64,000 bases of DNA from Pyxicephalus adspersus (GCF_032062135.1 NC_092862.1:63185163-63249162); one strand, 5' to 3'. Numbered from the stretch's first letter, positions 35,501 to 47,034 are shown. Notes: generated by a model from the sequence alone, not told the origin. Numbers and translations are program-made.

Positions 35501-38500
35501 GCCAAACCCTCTTTCCCCTGTAAAATGACTCTTATGTTACTTCAAAAATGTAAAAATTAAGAAAAAGTTTATATACTTCATAAATCTTTACCACTGGCTT
35601 CTGCATTGTAGATTTGTGAAGTCACGATCCTTCCAGCAAGATTCCGGGTGGGTGATGAGAACCCTCCGCCTGCTCTGCATTCCCTAGGTTGTCCTCACTC
35701 ACCACCATAATATAAAACTTTGAGTTTTAGGAAAATTTAACTTTACAAGATACTCAGAAAATAACAAATGATAAAAGAGTTAATTGTCTGTTTTAATCAA
35801 ATTCATTTGCATAGAAATTTTATTCTTCAGGGACTGTGCTCCAACTTTCTTGCTGGCAGTCTTGTAATTAAAATACGATTTCATTCCCACAGTAGTCCAG
35901 TGAAAAGTTGTGGAATATTGAACATGCTGTTAATTAAGCCACAAATACTTCAAAGCTGCTGTTTATTTAGGATGGGAAAAGATGAATGGCATCCAGTTTA
36001 AAACCACCTGTGTCTGTGGGGGATCAAGAATTCAAAATGGGGTCAACTCCATTGCAAAGGTGGCCTAATGCCTGTTAATAGAGAAAGCCAAGGTATTTAA
36101 TTTCTGTTCTGTATGATGTACAATCCAACATGCTGTAAAGTATTAATTGTTTCTGCATAGACTTGCATTTTTGGGGTCAATCAAAATATACTGCACATGT
36201 GGAAAAAGGCAAAAAAAAACTTTTTTTTCCATGAAAGCTTGGCTCTTGCCAAATAGAGAAGAAAGTGACACAAGTTGGCAAAATATCCCTGAGCTATGTA
36301 AAATTTGGTCCTGTTGTGGTTTTAAATCTGGCCCCTGGCAAAGTTTTCACACTTGTGAAGTAGCTGGGAACTTTTCTGCTTTTTCTGTGTGTTAGCACTC
36401 TTATCCAGAGAAAGCGTTCTGTCTATGTGAAGAGCCTGTTTATGCACCTGTATCTTCCTGGAGGGCTGTACAGCAAGCTGCTATGTTTCATATGTTTCAG
36501 ATGAAGAAGGCTGTCATGAGAAAAATATATAAACTCCTATCATTGGAGTTGTCTGTGTGTCTTTAGCCTACGTCTGCAGCCAAAAAGAAGTATGTGTATC
36601 AGAAATTCCGACCTGATTTGGTGCATAGTTCAGTTTTTTGATGAAATGATTTCCTATTAAAGCTGTCAGGAAAGATTATGGATTTTCTGCATCAGAGTAG
36701 ACAAAGTCTATCTTGTCATGATTTTATTGCTGTCTGTGTCCTTGCCAGGGAGATTTGCCTTCTCATAAGGGGGCAGAAAATAGAATGCAATAGGCACTCA
36801 TTCTGGTGGCAGCATTGTAAGGGGGTGTTAAGTCTCACTTTAGAAAGATTTAATGTTGTCTTTTTTTTTTTATCTGTGGACTATCTGTGTTTCTAAACTG
36901 TGACTTCAGTAAGGGTTAATGTGAACGGTTCAGTACCCTGAGCCATTGTTTCAACAACTATGCTGTTCAAGAATTCTGTCTTTGTTCCTCCTATCCTCCC
37001 TTGCATGCTTGTTTTATATCAGTGTCTTGAAATACTGAAGCCAGAGACCAATTTAGACAGGAGGGATAGAATAGCAGGGTGTTAACTTCTCAGTAGAAAG
37101 TCAAGTATAGACAAATCTTGCTTGGTTATGCTATGGTGAGTAGGTAATGGGGCAAGGCATTCAAAAACCATTGAGTCTCCAAACTTTTCTCCCAAAGGCT
37201 ATTACTGCTCATACCTTGGTTCTGGGCACGGCTGTAATTTTACACAAACTATTCCACCAGACCTTCTTCCTGAAATGTTTTTATTTGGGTAGGAAGTATG
37301 TGCTGCTGCTTTGTGTGATGTTGTTTAATAAGAGCAAGGTGAAATGTGAGAATCAGAGCTGGGGGATGGTTTTTTGTTTTTTTTAAGGACTATACAGCAA
37401 TTTGAGAATATACCCAGCACTAAACTAAGAATGCTTGCAGTGAAGCGAGTACATTTGGGTAATGGCCGTATTTGATGATGTTCCTACAGCTGGTCCACTA
37501 ACTGATACCACAGAGGAGGCTGCGGGCTAGATTATTGGAATATTGGTGCATTAGTCCAAACCTAGGAAAGTGAAGAGGGAAGGGGTTATTGCATATTCAT
37601 GAGTTACCTAAATCCTTGGAAATTTTAACATTTTAGTTGTTTTTTAAGCTTTTGGTGTGTGTCTTGTGTATTGCTGCTTAAATACTCTTCTATTAGCTAC
37701 AGTAGCAAACTACCGGAATTTCTTTAGTCCTGCACTGACCCTGTATAGTTCTGAACTTGGATTGACCCATGGGCCACTATCCAAATATAAAATGTATTGT
37801 ACAAAAGTTCCCTTTAAGCAGTTTTATTTGATTTCTTACACTGAAATGATGGAGGCTGGAAATATCTAGTATTTCATTTTGAACAGATTTTTTTACAGGT
37901 CTCCTTGTGTTTTGCTGCGTTTTTGTTTTCTAAAAAAGAACACAAAATGTTGAGAAAAAAAACACGAATTCCCTACTTAGAAAGTACCTCATTTTTACCT
38001 TGATTGTTAATAAACGCTTATACCTGGAAAGAGGTGCTATTAAAAAAAACGAAATATTTTAAGAGTTAAAGCAGAAAAAAAACTTATAAAGGCTACGTCT
38101 ACACAGACTTTAAGCGCTTATAAATGGCCATACAAACGACCCATTCATGTCATTGGAGGAGTTTGGAGCATTTATGGGTGTTTTACCACTTTTGACACAC
38201 AAAAACACACATCAAAAAAACACTGTGGACTGGTCCATTGGAATATCAAACATGGGGGTTTAACAGCTTGGGAAACAGTCTAGGTATACTTACCAAAAAC
38301 GCATTTCCTTTCACGAGCATGGTACAAAAGAAGCAGAAAAACATCTTCAAATCTTTACAAATGGGCAAAAGGGTGAGTAAGGAGGAAATATTTTCACCCT
38401 CTTGTAAAGGGGAACCTGTCTTTCCGATTTATCTATGAATAAACAGTTTAGGAAAAGATTAGGAAATTTAGAGTACAAAATGATGTTAAAAGGAAAAAGG

Positions 38501-41500
38501 TATTCAAGCAAGTCCTTGTGTTCCTTTTAGGTGTTTTTGCAGTCCCTTAAAGTTTTTATTGTGTGCTTTTGATATGTCATGTGGTGTCAAACACAAGAAC
38601 AACATTTAATAGAAATCCCTGTGAGAAATGTGCTATGGATTTTTGTCACATATCTTCTGTATTGCCAGCAGCAAGTTGAACGATTCACTCCGTGTTAGAG
38701 TTCAGTGTTGTGTAAATGGGTCATGTGGCATTGTTAGAAGATCATTCTGTCATGTTTCTCAGGAATTGCCAGTCCATTTCTTCTAGATTACCAAAGATAT
38801 AAATATTTAGATTGTGGTATAAGAAGACGTGTAAACTTACTATTACTACATCTTTGGTTTACAATTTTATATAAATATCACAACTTCCAATACAGCTGGG
38901 CTTTATTTCTGCCTCAGCGCATATTGTACATTGGTGCCCCGCACCTTTGTAATAAAAAAGCATAGGCAACATATTTAGAAATTAAAATCTGCCCTGTTGC
39001 CCTTCAATATAATAATATCCCAAATATATGGCTTGAATGCCTTTACGCCTGTTCTGGAATATGTAAATAGAGGAAATATTTGAGCTCTCTGCCCATCTGT
39101 TAGCAATCTAAGATTTGTTGAGCTTTTCCTTCCATATGTACAAAGTACTAGCAATTCCCATTGCCTGTCAGTCATGGAAACTGATGAGCTCCTAATGTTC
39201 TTTCCTGCTTTGGCTTCTTTAAAGCAGCAGGGTGCAATATGCTGAACCAGGCCTTCACAGTTATCACCCAGGGGCACTTCCTGAGCATGGTGCGAACACG
39301 TTTTACTGTCTGTCACACACAATGTTGTATATACAGTTTCCCTTTAGAGGACAAAACAGCTGATTAATCAATTCAACTCTTCTTTCTTACAGTGGAAACC
39401 GCCAATCATACCATCCACAGGCTTCAGCAGCAACAGCAGGAACATGCAAAGGTAAACACTGTTCACAGCACATTCCTAATGTTCTTGCTTGGAATACTAA
39501 CAGTGAAGATTGTACATTTTGCAATTTGTACTATTATATAGGCTTTCTGAACCACAATTTTCTTACATTTTTTTTTTTGTTTGTTTTTGAGACATATTAA
39601 TTATAAATGCAATACAAACAACAACAATGTGTTGCACCCTAAAGCAACTTTTAACATGTTTATAAAAAGTGAGTTACAGGGAGTCGCTTAACCTTACCAT
39701 GAGAATTGTCTTAGAATATAAAACAGAGTTTCCTACTTTCACCTTAAATCGGAAGAATACTTTAACTCTGGTATAAATCTGGGGCACAAAAATTAGTTTG
39801 TCATTGCTAACATTCAAAACACTGAGCAATAGATATGCCAATAAAATGATTGGGAATGGGAAATGCAGCAGCCAGTGCCTATACCCAAAAAATCCCTAAA
39901 AGCAAATTCTCTGTTAATTCACATAACAGAAGAGTTGTACATGCAATTTCTCGGGATGACCAAGCATTGCAAATTTTGTGTATAAATGAACCCCTATATA
40001 TTTGGTTTGTAATTAAAATGATTTTCTTACAGTAACAATGTTTGCAAGTCTTAGTTTTTGTTTTTTTAGGATCCTTTACTTTAGGGGGCTTGGTTTTTCA
40101 CAGATTTCCAGTATTTCCTTTTATTGCGAGTTTGTAAAAGACAAAAATCACTTTTATTATAGATAAATCTCATAGTGGAAAGGTAAAGGTTAGAGCTGTT
40201 GCTCTTTTATACTGTAGACATGTTCTCTATTCAGGCTTCTTGTGGAGTGACTTTTCATCATGACATACTGAGGGAGCTTATGAATCACTGAAGTGTACGG
40301 TTTGCTTATTTGAGCAGCCTGTAGAACATATGAGCTTTTGTGAGCAAGTTGTGTGTACATTATAGGTCTATAGATGAGTTGCTCCTAAAGTGACCCCGTC
40401 AGCAGTATAATTGCCACTGCTATCTAACATTTAATCTTGGGTCAGATAGCATATTCCTATAATATAGTCACTGGGGTTACCCAGTGAGGAACAACATGGC
40501 CCAGGAGACAACACTTTCCTGGAATTTCATGGCTGTCATGAGTAAAAACTGCTAAGGTAGGTCTAAGCTTCTTTACACATTTGCTTTCTGTACCTCTTGT
40601 GGGCTCATATTGTAGGAAAAGTAACACACCACCATGAAAGAAAGTATACCTGCTGTCAATTCCAAGGTTTTTACATATCAGAACAAAAAAATAGTACTAA
40701 AGTATTTTTAACAAATCATCTGCTCCTTGGCGGGTTCTATCATTAATTGAATCTAAAACGCACAACACATTCCACTGTTATGTTAAATGTGTTTGCCAGC
40801 CATACCTGCTGCAAGACCTCAAGTGCACTAATTGAATCTCCCATGGCCACAGAAGAAGAAAAAAAATCAGTTTGTGGTCAATATAAAACGGTGTATGGTC
40901 TCTTTCTGTGGCACAAACAGGGAAAATGAATCAACAAGGGCCAATTTGTGACCACTCATTCTTAGGTTTTCAAAGATGAAAAGATCAAGAAAAACAATTC
41001 TGCTCACCTGACACAAAGCCAGGGCTGTATGAAATTTGTGCTGTCAGATAATAAAATGCTTTGGAGCAGAACAAAACACAAAGCTAGTGTTAGACACTGG
41101 ACTGCCTATTAGCTGCTCTGCCTTTGCAAGGAAAAGAAAAATATATATTTTAGATACTTGATTCCTTGGAAAACTCTTCACACACATTAAAACTCTTTTA
41201 CTTTTTTCACTTATGTAAATTTACTTTGGTAACCTTTTAGGGGTGTTATGGAGCTGCCAAAACTGCTTTCTTGAAGTGATGGGTATATTTTATTCTTTAC
41301 ACTAAGAAGATTAAACCGTACTTGTTTGTGTTCACATCAAGAGCTGGAAACCACTGTGACCTATACACTCCCACTAAAAATCAACAGTGGTCACCACTCT
41401 GTGGCCAAGACTGGAGTGGTGAAAGCCCATAGGACCCGCTCATACAGTGCCTCTCTGTTTACAGGAAAATAGGGCAATATGCTTAGAAAGGTCAGAGCAC

Positions 41501-44500
41501 AAAATAACTCTGGAAAAGGACTGCATCATCCATAGACCCTGCTTTTTTTAGAAACCAAGTCAGACATTTAGGTTTTCTAAAAATATGGCTTATTAAAACC
41601 CCAGAACTAACAGTCTCTGCATATTGAAATCTGTATTACAAAGAATAACCAATGGGCATTTTTACTTTGTGCTGTGTGTAACATTGGCTGTATTTATTTT
41701 GTGAGCATGTCATGTGTGCTAAACGTTAAATGTGTGTGTTTAACAGATGGACTTATGCTGGATAAATTGGGCATGGCCAACAATGCTAACTAAGAAGACA
41801 CAAATAGCTATTTATGATAATAGCCTAGTGTTCAGTTTTTGTTTTTTTAAGCTTATCTGTGTATCTATATCAGTCAGAAATGGGGAGTTGGGCAAAAATA
41901 AAATCTGCACTAGATGGATGTCTGGTAACCCTTTCATTCCCTCAATCTTCAGTACAGGGCCCTGTTCTGTGATGTCCTACACCTTATGCAGAAGTGTAAC
42001 GCCTTACATTTTTTGTAAAAATATACAAAAGCCCAATACACGTGTCATTGGAGCTAATTTTTTAAGAAATATAATAAATGTTACAGTAGAATTCAAGGTG
42101 ATTTTTATTTTGTCCTATCTATAATCTTTACTGAAACCTTTCGGGACCTGAGCGCCTCTCCTTCCTTCGAAAGAGTCCAATAAAGGATTGCATAATTCTA
42201 TGCCATGCATACAGAGCAAACCACTTCCTACTCCTTGTATTAATATTTGATTATATCACTTTACAGCAATCTTTTGTCATAAGTTACAGCTTTGGAAATG
42301 TGCTTCAATACAAAGGGATCATGAGATTAGGTAAATAATTAACCATGAGTTTCTTGGCTAAACAAGATATATTGCTGTTTTTTGACAACTACATTACCGT
42401 CCAAAATCTACAGCAGGTGGAAGTTTACAATGCAGTGCAGCTCAATGAATTGAGTGGGCCCCCATAAACTTACTTTTTGATACATAGTGTGCATTTTCAA
42501 AAAAAAGTACAAACATGTTTTTTAGGGATGCCTTTCCTGAGGCATTCTGGAGTCTGCCAGTGCCAACTTCTTCTGTAAATGTTAGTTGTTTGGCAGTCTG
42601 ATATGGTAAATCACTGACACTCTGACTTCTGTTCAAGTAACTAACCAAGAAGAAAGGACAAATACAGAGTTGTGGCTTTACCAATATTTCCTTGATATTA
42701 CATACTCATTCTGGGTCAGTGGTTTAATAAGTAATAAAGCTGTTGGCTCTGTATATTAGCTAGGTAGCTAGCAATTCGGGAGAATCAACAGTGGCAGCCA
42801 CCACGTCTCCGTAAGGAAGGGTTTACTATAGGACATTTTCAAATTTTAGTGTGGCACTAAGTGCTCATTCACAAACTGGCCTAAGTTAACTCGCCATGTA
42901 AGAGTGGGATATTTGTTCTTCTCATCCTTACCAAAAGGCACAATGACGCATTCACACAGTTTCAAACTGCTATCGGGTACCACCAATACCTACACATGCC
43001 TCTATAATATTTTAGGGTTCCCAAAGTGATCTTTTAGCATCAAAATGTCTCCTAGATTGTAAGCTTTTTGGGGCAGAGTCTTCTCCTCTTCCTCCTGTGT
43101 CACTGTCTGTATTTGTCTGTCATTTGCAACCCCTATTTAATGTACAGCGCTGCATATTATGTTGGCGTTATATCAATCCTGTGTATTATTAATAATAAAA
43201 AAAATAACTTTTTGGACTGAAATTGCATTAACTGTATCCATAGGGGAGTAACATTGTCACCATAGGTTGCTGGAAGTATGTAAAAACAGAAGAAAGCTTA
43301 GACGAAATATAACCTTGTTTGAGACACATAAAATCAACAGGTATTTCCTGTGCTTTGAATATGTTCTTAGCCTGAAAAAAAAAGAATACTTATGCAGTCG
43401 CCACATCTAGGGATGAGTAAGCTGCAATATATGAAATGTTTGTTTCTGGATTTCTATGTACTTTATTCAGCTTCCACTAGATTTATAAATACTACTAGCT
43501 GTGTACAATATTTATAGTATACTTCATATTTACTGCTATGCAGTCAATTGCATGAGATTGTATGCGTTAATACCATGTTCATTTCAATCTTAGCGTGTCC
43601 TCTTGTTGATTGATTGTTGCTTTTGCCGGATGTAAATGGTATTTTTGATCAACAAGGTAAGGAATTTTTAAGGCACAATTCTTACACAGAAATTGTCTAT
43701 AGTTAAAAGATCAACAAATCAAATTTTATCAATAAGTACTTTAAAATGATATTTAAAATGTCATCAACCATCGAAGTGGGATCATAAACAGATCAGAATG
43801 GTTCTTTTGATTTTGGCGTAGGTTGACCATCCATAACCAGCAAAGAAGAGGCCAGTGGCCTTAGGAGGTTACACGCCAATCCAGAAAAAGCAACAATATG
43901 AGTCTTTTCAACTGCAAAATGAAACTATTCCACACCAACATCTTCCTATAAAAAACAAATATTACAATATCCATAAATGATTTCACGTGTATTATATGTA
44001 TATAACTCCCTAGCTATATATATCCCCCCTCCCCTACCAAATCCAAATATTATTGATACCAATGATCCTAAATAGTAAATCCAATATATATCTTTTAGTT
44101 CCATACTCTATATCAATTATTACTACTAATAAAAAATAAGATAAAGTGCAAAACCATTGTGAAAATCAACCAATTGTCATACCATGCATCATCCCAGTGT
44201 TAATAATTCATACTCAATTCCAAAAATGTATCACATTTCTAAGAAGATAATGCTGTGAAATAACTTCAACACCAAATAATCAAAGGCTCACCCTGCAATC
44301 GTTCTATAACCACAAAAAATCCAAGACATCCACCATCCTAGGGAGATGGCCTCCACTGCTGCTGTCCGAAACTTGTACCCGCACCAACTGAGGGCATCGT
44401 ACGTGCATGCTAAGGCTCCACCCCTATTCTGCCATCCCTTTTATCTTCCATTTGCAATTTCTGTGTAAGAATGGTGCATTAAAAGTCCCTTCCGTGTTGA

Positions 44501-45775
44501 TCAATAATTGTGTTATCAATTGGGATGTGGCATCTGGCCACATACCTGCTGGGGAACATAATTAGAAATTTCTGCAAATATAAATAGTAGTGTTTTTCAT
44601 ATAGAAATAATTTGCCACTTTATTACTGTACCATTACCACACCTGCATGGGCATACTTATTCAGGTACCCTGCTAAGTTGAACAGGCTGTAAGTTGAATG
44701 GCCTGTAAATTTACCACAAAAGACCAAAAAGTCTCCCTGCACATTTTCTGACATGAAGTACCAAATACAATGCATGGTGCTCTTGGGGTGACATTGAAGT
44801 AGACTGAAGTAACGCATGTTACAATGAGCACCGCAACATGATGGCACATTAGATGGCGCTGTACTCTGAAGTAAAACAAACTCTTGCCACCTGAGATAAG
44901 GGACTTTGTGGCACTTTACATGAGAACACAAGGCCATCTACTGGAAACCAACAATAATGCACAAAAAATATATGAAAGCAGAACTAAACCCGGCCAACTC
45001 ATCTTTCCGCATTGCCGCGCAGGGCACCATCATCTTTCTTCTTATTCTCTTCCGAACAAGGATTGATCGTGCTGGGATGATGTAATTTTATGTAAGTTCA
45101 TTCATCCCAGGACACACATAGGAAGCTGAGAAATCCTGCAATAATATCCTGCTTCATCATGGAAACCTAAAGTGGACAAGTGATCCATCATAACTAAATC
45201 AAAAGTACAAATTATTTTAACCTGTAAAAAGGAGGTGGGTGGGGGGATAAAAAGAGTCGGCCCATGTGCTTTTTCTTCTATTTTCCTCTCTGCTCAGGTA
45301 AAAGTAGGGCATGAAGACAAGTAGTATATTCAAATACATACAGTGTATATTTTAAATTGCATATGTTGGAGACATTTGTGAATTGATCTCCTGACAAACA
45401 TATTTCTTTTTAAACAATCAAATACAAATGTTTCACCTGTCAAAGGGGTTATCATTTATGTTCAGCAAATGTTTCACTCCATACACCCCTGCCAAGCAGC
45501 ACAGCCAGGTCCTGGACATCTGCCGCCTACCCTGTAGTTTTTGAGCTTTGCCTTTTACCATTAGCACATAATTGATGTCATATCATCTCTTTAATTTGCA
45601 GAGCAGTACAGAGAAACCTGTGAATGAGAAACTTCGAGCACAGTGGGAAGGATTTCTGAAAGAGCAGGAACAAAGGCGTCTGGCAGTTGATGAAGAACAG
45701 CGTAAAGCAGTACAGCGGCTGAAAGAACAATATGCAGAGATGAACAAAGAGCTCTCCAAAATGGCTTCCTTCTAA
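26424..45775 (+). CDS. BLOC1S5: BLOC1S5 (muted), five coding exons
   Basis: Coding exons are 26424-26511, 27165-27247, 34149-34278, 39393-39451 and 45602-45775, giving 177 aa (human about 187). All introns are GT/AG and phases close exactly. Family: a subunit of BLOC-1, the mostly coiled-coil cytosolic complex that sorts cargo from endosomes to melanosomes, platelet dense granules and other lysosome-related organelles; loss gives the mouse muted pigment and bleeding phenotype. Seen here: a variable N-terminus (residues 1-29), a highly conserved block GEIHSRLLDHRP...GETRYFIKEFE (30-57), the helical region with LENVKNSI and LPKCMDTI (58-100), a glutamine-rich link (101-120), and a charged coiled coil ending AVQRLKEQYAEMNKEL (121-177). 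Introns span 0.65 to 6.9 kb and carry many transposon copies. Identity is very secure. Confidence 0.97.
26512..27164 (+). other. BLOC1S5: BLOC1S5 intron 1
   Basis: GTATGA...TTACAG intron of 653 bp, no repeat recognised. Confidence 0.8.
27165..27247 (+). CDS. BLOC1S5: BLOC1S5 coding exon 2
   Basis: This exon encodes (D)VGEIHSRLLDHRPIIHGET then RYFIKEFE, the most conserved block of the protein, from a TTTTACAG acceptor to a GTACGT donor. Confidence 0.97.
27483..27626. mobile_element. 144-bp hAT MITE with perfect target duplication
   Basis: Ends CAGAATTCTCCCCAG and CTGGGGAGAAAACTG are inverted copies. The octamer CTTACAAG occurs at 27475-27482 and again at 27627-27634. The interior recurs, inverted, at about 30370-30501 and partly at 8552-8570. 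Confidence 0.85.
27952..27966 (+). promoter_or_regulatory. CTCF-like motif in BLOC1S5 intron 2
   Basis: CCAGTAGATGGTGCT fits 14 of 15 positions of CCASYAGRKGGCRSY. The mismatch is T for C at position 12. Confidence 0.35.
27997..28600. mobile_element. piggyBac-like nonautonomous element
   Basis: The left end is TTTAACCCCCCTGGAGGTAT and the right end GGCCGCCAGGGGTTAC, inverted copies of an ACCCCCTGGCGGT-type terminus at a TTAA-like site. The ATTCCCGAGTGTGGCTCGGG motif and its inverse GAAACACTCGGGGT form a subterminal hairpin. TTAA plus C-rich ends suggests piggyBac, but the right TTAA is degraded. Confidence 0.55.
29277..29545. repeat. SINE-like or LINE-tail repeat
   Basis: It begins TTTATATAGCGCTGACATAC, continues GGGGCTCACAATCTAATGTC and TGTTTTTGGGATGTGGG. 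I recognise this text as a widespread interspersed repeat of fish and frogs. The opening words match the tail family at 19956 and 43055. Confidence 0.55.
30365..30501. mobile_element. hAT fragment, same family as 27483
   Basis: The interior and right end (ATCTGGGGAGAAGACTG) match the inverse of the 144-bp element. The left end could not be fixed. Confidence 0.5.
31304..31318 (+). promoter_or_regulatory. CTCF-like motif in BLOC1S5 intron 2
   Basis: GCACTAGGTGGCGGT fits 14 of 15 positions of the CTCF core, differing only at the first base. Confidence 0.4.
32826..33125. mobile_element. Harbinger-like MITE, copy 4
   Basis: TAA precedes GGCCTGTTCTCATTCG and the right end is ACGTGTGTACCCAGCC. The interior shares GATATCGGACGAGAATCTG and TGGATCCATGGACGAT with other copies. 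The 168-codon minus-strand frame here is a chance reading through the element. Confidence 0.68.
33441..33588. mobile_element. Inverted-repeat MITE-like element
   Basis: The left arm GGAAGGCAAGAGAGCTTT pairs with the right arm CAACTCTCTTGCCTTCTAC, and the outer GATGGTCC with ACCATCC. Total is about 150 bp, with no relative seen elsewhere in the window. Confidence 0.5.
33788..33820. repeat. (AT)n microsatellite
   Basis: Imperfect alternating AT run of about 30 bp. Confidence 0.8.
34149..34278 (+). CDS. BLOC1S5: BLOC1S5 coding exon 3
   Basis: This exon encodes EKRGYREQRVLENVKNSI through LPKCMDTIQNQLGLVQKT plus one base, after a TTCTGTAG acceptor and before GTACGT. It is the helical part of the protein. 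Confidence 0.96.
35219..35503. mobile_element. Harbinger-like MITE, copy 5
   Basis: Shares ACGATGCATGAACGAGTGC, GTACATACAGCAC, and CGTGTGTACCTAGCC with the other copies. It is in the same orientation as copy 1. Confidence 0.65.
38088..38225. repeat. Possible MITE fragment
   Basis: GGCTACGTCTACACAGAC followed by AAGCGCTTATAAATGGCC resembles the terminal style of the Harbinger-like MITEs. No inverted second end was found. Confidence 0.3.
39393..39451 (+). CDS. BLOC1S5: BLOC1S5 coding exon 4
   Basis: This exon has 59 bp after a TTTCTTACAG acceptor and reads LETANHTIHRLQQQQQEHAK with the split first codon, ending at GTAAAC. The run of five glutamines (CAG CAG CAA CAG CAG) is longer than in the human protein. 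Confidence 0.94.
43055..43200 (+). repeat. LINE/SINE-type 3' tail
   Basis: GATTGTAAGCTTTTTGGGGC leads to GTACAGCGCTGCATATTATG then TTGGCGTTATATCAAT and an ATTAATAATAA tail. It is the + strand counterpart of 19956-20115. Confidence 0.65.
43641..44508. repeat. Unit bounded by about 54-bp inverted repeats
   Basis: Left 43641-43695 and right 44455-44508 are near-perfect inverse copies: TTGATCAACAAGGTAAGGAA against TTCCGTGTTGATCAA, and CACAATTCTTACACAGAAAT against ATTTCTGTGTAAGAATGGTG. About 760 bp lies between, with no coding frame. It may be an unclassified DNA transposon or part of a DIRS-like element. Confidence 0.6.
45602..45775 (+). CDS. BLOC1S5: BLOC1S5 coding exon 5 with stop
   Basis: This exon gives 57 codons plus TAA after a TTTGCAG acceptor, from SSTEKPVNEKLRAQWEGF through VDEEQRKAVQRLKEQYAEM to the C-terminal KMASF. 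It is highly charged and heptad-like, as expected of the BLOC-1 coiled coil. Confidence 0.97.
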   Translation, partial: SSTEKPVNEKLRAQWEGFLKEQEQRRLAVDEEQRKAVQRLKEQYAEMNKELSKMASF

Positions 45776-46175
45776 AAACTTTTCTATGCACATGAAATTA
45801 GCCTAGTAACTTCTAGTTACCAGTCTGCCATGCTGGTAAGGTGAATGGTAGTAAGCTTTCATTACCTCATTAGTCAAGTGCCTGAGGTAGTCCTGGATTG
45901 AGATGTGATAAAGAGCCAGTGGAGCCAGCACAAGTAAGTTTGCTGTATCATCTGCAGGTAACATGGGGTTTGGATGTACAGTGTTCTCACCCACAGATTT
46001 AGGCATTTTTATAGTATCTTTGTTTTTGTTTTTTTAATACTGACTTTTTGCTTGACCAGGTTTGCCGTTGTATTCTGTCTCATTTGTATTGAATGTGTTT
46101 TGTACTTCCATCACTGTGCATACTAAACAGCAATATAGACTGTAGCTCTCGTTGTACCATTAAAAATAATTCAGC

Positions 46176-46200
46176 AATAAAATTAAGTCAATGAAATAAA
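46176..46200 (+). terminator. BLOC1S5: Poly(A) signals, BLOC1S5
   Basis: Two AATAAA hexamers occur at 46176-46181 and 46195-46200, about 400 nt after the BLOC1S5 stop. They are a plausible main cleavage signal for a short 3' untranslated region. Confidence 0.6.
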
Positions 46201-47034
46201 CTATGCAAATAATCAAATGTAAAAAATATTTGTCTATCATTCTTCAAGAGACATAAAAAGTTTTTCTTTTCTCCTTATACTGGCACCTACATGAGGATTG
46301 GACACAAGCAAACTGTAGGCCAACCAGGCATAACCCCTCCTACTTCAGTATTGTCATTTCTTCTGTGTAATAATCTTTTACTACTAGCCTGTGTTTTTTT
46401 TTCCTATTCAATTTTTCTTCTGTGCCTGGAGAAGCTCCTTTGGAAAGTGAGGATGCCACCTACCCTCCATGCCTACCTTTTTTGTAATCCTTTATTTAAC
46501 CCCTCCATATGCATGATGGTAAAAGACCCTCTTAGGTAAAGAACTCTCCAGGCACCAAATCCCCAGCCACCGACTTCCAGTGATATCCAGAAACATCCTG
46601 TACTGCACACAGCTCAGGCTTGCAGATAACTTCGGAAAAGAAAAAGGCTCATTATATTTTGGCTGTGACGACCATTTTTAAGGAGTACCTGACCCACCCA
46701 CAAGATCTAAGGTAAGAAGTCTGCTGACTACTCTTGTAAATCTTCCTTTGCAGTAAGCCTTCCTCGACCTTTCCCCAGTGAGCAGACATTTGTATGCTAT
46801 TGAAGGAATAGGGATAGTTTGTCATTTTGGTGCAATCAGATTTCATTTTTTTTTAGTCACAAACAAACAGCAATACCAAAACACCACAGAGCTTCCCACT
46901 GACTCCCTCAGTGGTCCATCGTTACCACCTGGCCCCTGCACCTTAAGTGTTCTCCAAGGAGCTTCTAGTTTTAGACCTATTGCACTTTCATGGCATCCCT
47001 ATTGTACGCTACTTCATTGACCTCTTTTTGAGAA
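46201..47034. other. Intergenic, no gene seen
   Basis: No exon or repeat family recognised. TXNDC5, the next gene in other vertebrates, is not visible. Confidence 0.45.

Larger units (their letters stand above)
34279..39392 (+). other. BLOC1S5: BLOC1S5 intron 3
   Basis: GTACGT...TTACAG, 5.1 kb. It contains a Harbinger-like MITE (35219-35503) and a short MITE-like segment at about 38088-38225. The rest is AT-rich with nothing recognised. Confidence 0.75.
39452..45601 (+). other. BLOC1S5: BLOC1S5 intron 4
   Basis: GTAAAC...TTGCAG, 6.2 kb. It contains a LINE/SINE-type tail (43055-43200) and an inverted-repeat unit (43641-44508). No internal exon recognised. Confidence 0.75.

Noticed and set aside
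41747..42124. 125-codon open frame in BLOC1S5 intron 4
   Set aside because: No family resemblance, and the gene's exon phases close without it.
44846..44946. Two weak CTCF-like cores in BLOC1S5 intron 4
   Set aside because: Each matches only 13 of 15 positions, which is expected by chance in a 64-kb window.
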